64,000 nucleotides of DNA from Poseidonibacter ostreae (GTDB lineage Bacteria; Campylobacterota; Campylobacteria; Campylobacterales; Arcobacteraceae): NCBI RefSeq assembly GCF_009208055.1, contig NZ_WFKI01000003.1, positions 1-64,000 on the forward strand, read 5' to 3'. Each line of letters begins with the position of its first letter. Positions within the stretch are counted from its first letter, which is position 1. This document shows positions 61,109 through 64,000 of the stretch, one piece after another. Made by a program: the position numbers and the translations under genes. The notes below the pieces were generated by a model. It saw only the letters and a program-made list of their open reading frames with translations. It was not told where the DNA came from and did not search any database.

Positions 61109-62323
61109 GTGTTTGATGAAATAGAGTTTGAAAGAATGAAGCGACTTCCAAACTACGTGTTTGCAGAAGTTAATAATATAAAAATGGAAGCAAGACGTGC
61201 TGGTGAAGATATTATAGATTTTTCTATGGGGAATCCTGATGGTCCTGCACCACAACATATTATTGATAAGTTAAAAGAGACTGCCGATAAAGCAAAGAAC
61301 CATGGTTACTCTGCAAGTGCTGGTATTTATAAACTAAGACTTGCTATTTGTAATTGGTATAAAAGAAAATATGGGGTTGATTATTTAGACCCTGATAAAC
61401 ATGCATGTGCAACAATGGGTTCAAAAGAGGGTTATGTTCACTTAGTTCAAGCAATTGTAAACGTTGGTGATGTTGCAGTTGTACCTGATCCTACATATCC
61501 AATTCACTCATATGCATTTATGTTAAGTGGAGCAGCTATTCATAAGTTTGAGCTTTCATTTGGAAGTGATTTTAAAGTTGATGAAGATTTATTTTTTAAA
61601 AGACTACAAAAAACTTTAGATGAATCAATTCCAAAAGTTAAATATGTATTAGTTAACTTCCCACACAATCCAACTTGTGCAACAGTAACAGAAGAGTTTT
61701 ATCAAAGATTAGTTGATATGGCAAAAAGAGAAAGATTCTATGTAATTTCAGATATTGCTTATGCAGATATTACTTTTGATGGATATAAAACTCCATCAAT
61801 CTTTGGGGCAAAAGGCGCTCTTGATGTTGCAGTTGAATCATTTACTTTATCAAAGTCATACAATATGGCAGGATGGAGAGTTGGATTTATTGTTGGAAAT
61901 GAGAAACTTGTAGGTGCTTTAAAAAGAATCAAATCATGGCTTGATTATGGTATGTTTACACCTATTCAAGTAGCAGCAACTGTTGCTTTAGATGGTCCAC
62001 AACAATGTGTTGAAGATCATATTGAAAAATATAGATTTAGACGTGATGTTATGATTGATGCATTTAAAGATGCAGGTTGGGATATGGATGTTCCAAATGC
62101 TTCTATGTTTATTTGGGCAAAAATTCCAAAATGTGCAGAGCATTTAGGAAGTATGGAATTCTCAAAACAATTAATTACACATGCAAAAGTGGCAGTTAGT
62201 CCTGGTATTGGATTTGGTCACTATGGTGATAATTACGTAAGAATTGCACTAATTGAAAATGAAAAAAGAATTAGACAAGCAGCAAAAAATATAAAGAAAT
62301 ATTTAAAATCATTAGAAAAATAG
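61109..62323 (+). CDS. alaC: AlaC-like class I aminotransferase
   Basis: PLP aminotransferase of 404 residues starting at GTG 61109 (AAGGAGTAATA). The opening MKRLPNYVFAEVNNIK and IIDFSMGNPDGPAPQHI are almost those of E. coli AlaC, an alanine-producing transaminase. PLP lysine is in FTLSKSYNMAGWRVGFI, and the substrate motif is NFPHNPTCATV. It precedes hom by 13 bases, the same pairing as in Campylobacter. LL-diaminopimelate aminotransferase is a possible alternative. Confidence 0.87.
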   Translation: MFDEIEFERMKRLPNYVFAEVNNIKMEARRAGEDIIDFSMGNPDGPAPQHIIDKLKETADKAKNHGYSASAGIYKLRLAICNWYKRKYGVDYLDPDKHACATMGSKEGYVHLVQAIVNVGDVAVVPDPTYPIHSYAFMLSGAAIHKFELSFGSDFKVDEDLFFKRLQKTLDESIPKVKYVLVNFPHNPTCATVTEEFYQRLVDMAKRERFYVISDIAYADITFDGYKTPSIFGAKGALDVAVESFTLSKSYNMAGWRVGFIVGNEKLVGALKRIKSWLDYGMFTPIQVAATVALDGPQQCVEDHIEKYRFRRDVMIDAFKDAGWDMDVPNASMFIWAKIPKCAEHLGSMEFSKQLITHAKVAVSPGIGFGHYGDNYVRIALIENEKRIRQAAKNIKKYLKSLEK

Positions 62324-62336
62324 AATAGGAATAAAA

Positions 62337-63599
62337 ATGTTAAAAGTAGGAATTATTGGAGTTGGAACTGTAGGAGCTAGTGTTGCAAATATTTTAAGAG
62401 ATAATAAAAATATTATTACTGCACGTGCTGGTGTTGAGATAGAACCAGTTCTTGGAGTAGTTTCAAACTTAAACAAACAAAGAGATGTATCTATTAAGCT
62501 AACAGACAATATTGATGAAGTTTTAAATGATGATTCAATTGATATTGTTGTTGAACTTATGGGTGGTATTGAAAAGCCTTATGATGTTGTAAAAAGAGCT
62601 TTAGAAAAAGGTAAAGCAGTAGTTACTGCAAATAAAGCCTTACTTGCTTATCACAGATATGAACTTCAAGAAATTGCAGGAGATACTGCTTTTGAATATG
62701 AAGCAGCAGTAGCTGGTGGAATTCCAATTATTAATGCATTAAGAGATGGATTAACTGCAAATAATATTGAATCAATTAAAGGTATCATGAATGGTACTTG
62801 TAACTATATGCTTACAAAGATGATTGACGAGGGTGTTGATTATGAAACTATTTTACAAGAATCTCAAGATTTAGGGTACGCTGAAGCTGATCCAACATTT
62901 GATGTTGGTGGTTTTGATGCTGCTCATAAATTACTAATTTTAGGATCAATCGCTTATGGAATTGATGCAAAACCTGAAGATATCTTAATTGAAGGTATTC
63001 AAAATATTTCACCTGAAGATATTGATTTTGCAAATGAGTTTGATTATTCAATTAAACTTCTTACAATTGCTAAAAAAATAGGAAAAGAGATTGAACTTAG
63101 AGTTCATCCGGTTTTAATTCCAAATAGTGAGATGATTGCTAAAGTTGATGGTGTTATGAACGGTGTTTCTGTTATTGGTGATAAAGTTGGTGAAACAATG
63201 TATTATGGACCAGGAGCAGGAGGTGATGCTACAGCATCTGCTGTTATTGCAAATATAGTTGATATTGCAAGACGAGGTAAAGGTTCTCCTATGCTTGGTT
63301 TTGAAACTTCTTATGGTGAAGATTTAAAACTGATGAGTAAAGATGATATTAAAACAAAATACTATTTAAGACTTAGAGTTGAAGATAAAGCAGGAGTTTT
63401 AGCAAAAATTGCAACTATTTTAAGTGAATATGATATTTCAATTGAAAAAATGATTCAAAAACCACTTAATAAAACTTGTGCTCACCTTTTACTTTCAACT
63501 CACACGTGTATTGAAAGTGATATAAATAAAGCATTAGCTAAAATTGAAGCAACAAGCTTTGTTACAGCTAAACCTGCAATGATTAGAATAGAAGACTAA
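62337..63599 (+). CDS. hom: Homoserine dehydrogenase
   Basis: NAD(P)-dependent step to homoserine for threonine and methionine. The 420-residue protein starts IGVGTVGASVANILRD, has the catalytic block AGGIPIINALRDGLTANNIESI and GTCNYMLTKM, and ends with an ACT domain (YYLRLRVEDKAGVLAKIATILSEYDISIEKM) for feedback regulation. AGGAATAAAA precedes the ATG. It is a normal-length monofunctional enzyme. Confidence 0.97.
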   Translation: MLKVGIIGVGTVGASVANILRDNKNIITARAGVEIEPVLGVVSNLNKQRDVSIKLTDNIDEVLNDDSIDIVVELMGGIEKPYDVVKRALEKGKAVVTANKALLAYHRYELQEIAGDTAFEYEAAVAGGIPIINALRDGLTANNIESIKGIMNGTCNYMLTKMIDEGVDYETILQESQDLGYAEADPTFDVGGFDAAHKLLILGSIAYGIDAKPEDILIEGIQNISPEDIDFANEFDYSIKLLTIAKKIGKEIELRVHPVLIPNSEMIAKVDGVMNGVSVIGDKVGETMYYGPGAGGDATASAVIANIVDIARRGKGSPMLGFETSYGEDLKLMSKDDIKTKYYLRLRVEDKAGVLAKIATILSEYDISIEKMIQKPLNKTCAHLLLSTHTCIESDINKALAKIEATSFVTAKPAMIRIED

Positions 63600-63708
63600 A
63601 CTCTTCTTTTCTAATTCTTTTAAATAATTTAACTACATAAAGTTCTAACTCTTACTTTTTACACTATAATCATTTTTTAAATAAACTAATATAAATACGG
63701 ATTCAATT

Positions 63709-64000
63709 TTGAGAAAATCAGCACACTTAACAACACAAGATATACCAACTTTAATAAAACAGCTTGCAATTCCAGCTAGTGTTGGAATGTTTTTTAATAC
63801 TATGTATAATGTAGTAGATACATTCTACGCAGGACTTATATCAACCCAAGCAATTGCAGCTTTATCTCTTTCTTTTATGATATTCTTTGTAATCATTGGC
63901 CTTGGATATGGTTTTTCCTCTGCAATTACAGCACTATTAGGAAATGCATTTGGGAAGAAAAAATATAAACTAGCTTCAATTTATGCACATAAGGGTTTAT
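63709..64000 (+). CDS. MATE-family efflux transporter (3' end outside window)
   Basis: Partial inner-membrane exporter. I start at TTG 63709: LRKSAHLTTQDIPTLIKQLA then IPASVGMFFNTMYNVVDTFY, the first helix and the MATE signature of the first helices. About 97 residues are visible, ending within a later helix (KKYKLASIYAHKGL). Upstream a TATAAT box at about 63664 may be the promoter. Substrate unknown. Confidence 0.82.
   Translation, partial: MRKSAHLTTQDIPTLIKQLAIPASVGMFFNTMYNVVDTFYAGLISTQAIAALSLSFMIFFVIIGLGYGFSSAITALLGNAFGKKKYKLASIYAHKGL

Overview
The window is low-GC, densely coded bacterial DNA that reads as an Arcobacter-like member of the Campylobacterota (Arcobacteraceae). This is inferred from gene content and order, not from a database search. 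Pointers are an ispD-ispF fusion followed by an orphan HP1021/Cj1608-type regulator and pgpA, catalase followed by an ankyrin-repeat partner (the katA-Cj1386 pair), purA-DUF507-carA, a menaquinone-type UbiA prenyltransferase near miaA, ilvE next to an SPFH protein, and an alaC-like aminotransferase next to hom.

Core chromosome, left part (1-35.0 kb): a zinc ABC transporter (znuABC, znuA cut by the window edge); ilvE, an SPFH membrane protein and hisIE; a small exported repeat protein; mrp with a Cys-rich tail; a NosR-like flavo/Fe-S membrane protein with a Tat-signal ApbE; thiC and a thiamine-precursor uptake cluster (ABC transporter, TPP riboswitch, tenA, binding protein); an HDOD protein; ispDF / HP1021-type regulator / pgpA; a purine-pyrimidine-histidine operon (PLP aminotransferase, hisZ-like, purA, DUF507, carA); catalase plus ankyrin protein downstream of a Rof-like Rho antiterminator; a divergent GAPDH; purM; a shortened SpeE-like protein, coaE, dapF, a glucosaminidase and purT.

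Accessory region (35.0-54.3 kb): a minus-strand operon of membrane/periplasmic proteins (PilN/PilO-like bitopic proteins, a 733-residue RCC1-repeat exported protein, an SH3b protein, a degenerate histidine-kinase-like protein). Its upstream end is fused in frame to the remains of a DUF3427-type DEAD/DEAH helicase carrying two nonsense codons, two frameshifts and an in-frame deletion of its ATPase core. Divergent from that remnant is an intact three-gene hipB-hipS-hipT toxin-antitoxin operon preceded by three 19-bp operators spaced 60-61 bp. Next comes a 10.2-kb element integrated in tRNA-Arg(TCG). It has 45-bp att repeats, 12-bp-periodic arm-type repeats at both ends, a tyrosine integrase, an Xis-like protein, a DUF3987 ATPase and a RepL-like protein. 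It also has two cargo units that share a duplicated ~160-bp leader (a micro-protein plus Wzz-like protein, and a lipoprotein), ArdA anti-restriction, and a row of small phage/plasmid-type genes ending with a putative annealing protein.

Core chromosome, right part (54.3-64 kb): mqnP-like prenyltransferase, an OmpA-family protein, a lipoprotein with about eleven VPATYKT repeats and a peptidoglycan-binding domain, a small lipoprotein, miaA, rpmE, rsmI, rlmB, a periplasmic protein, an alaC-like aminotransferase, hom, and the start of a MATE transporter.

The most novel-looking material is the integrated element with its shared-leader cargo and structured non-coding DNA, the HipBST operator array beside the decayed helicase, and the RCC1/pilus-like operon. 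No CRISPR array, rRNA or insertion-sequence transposase was seen.
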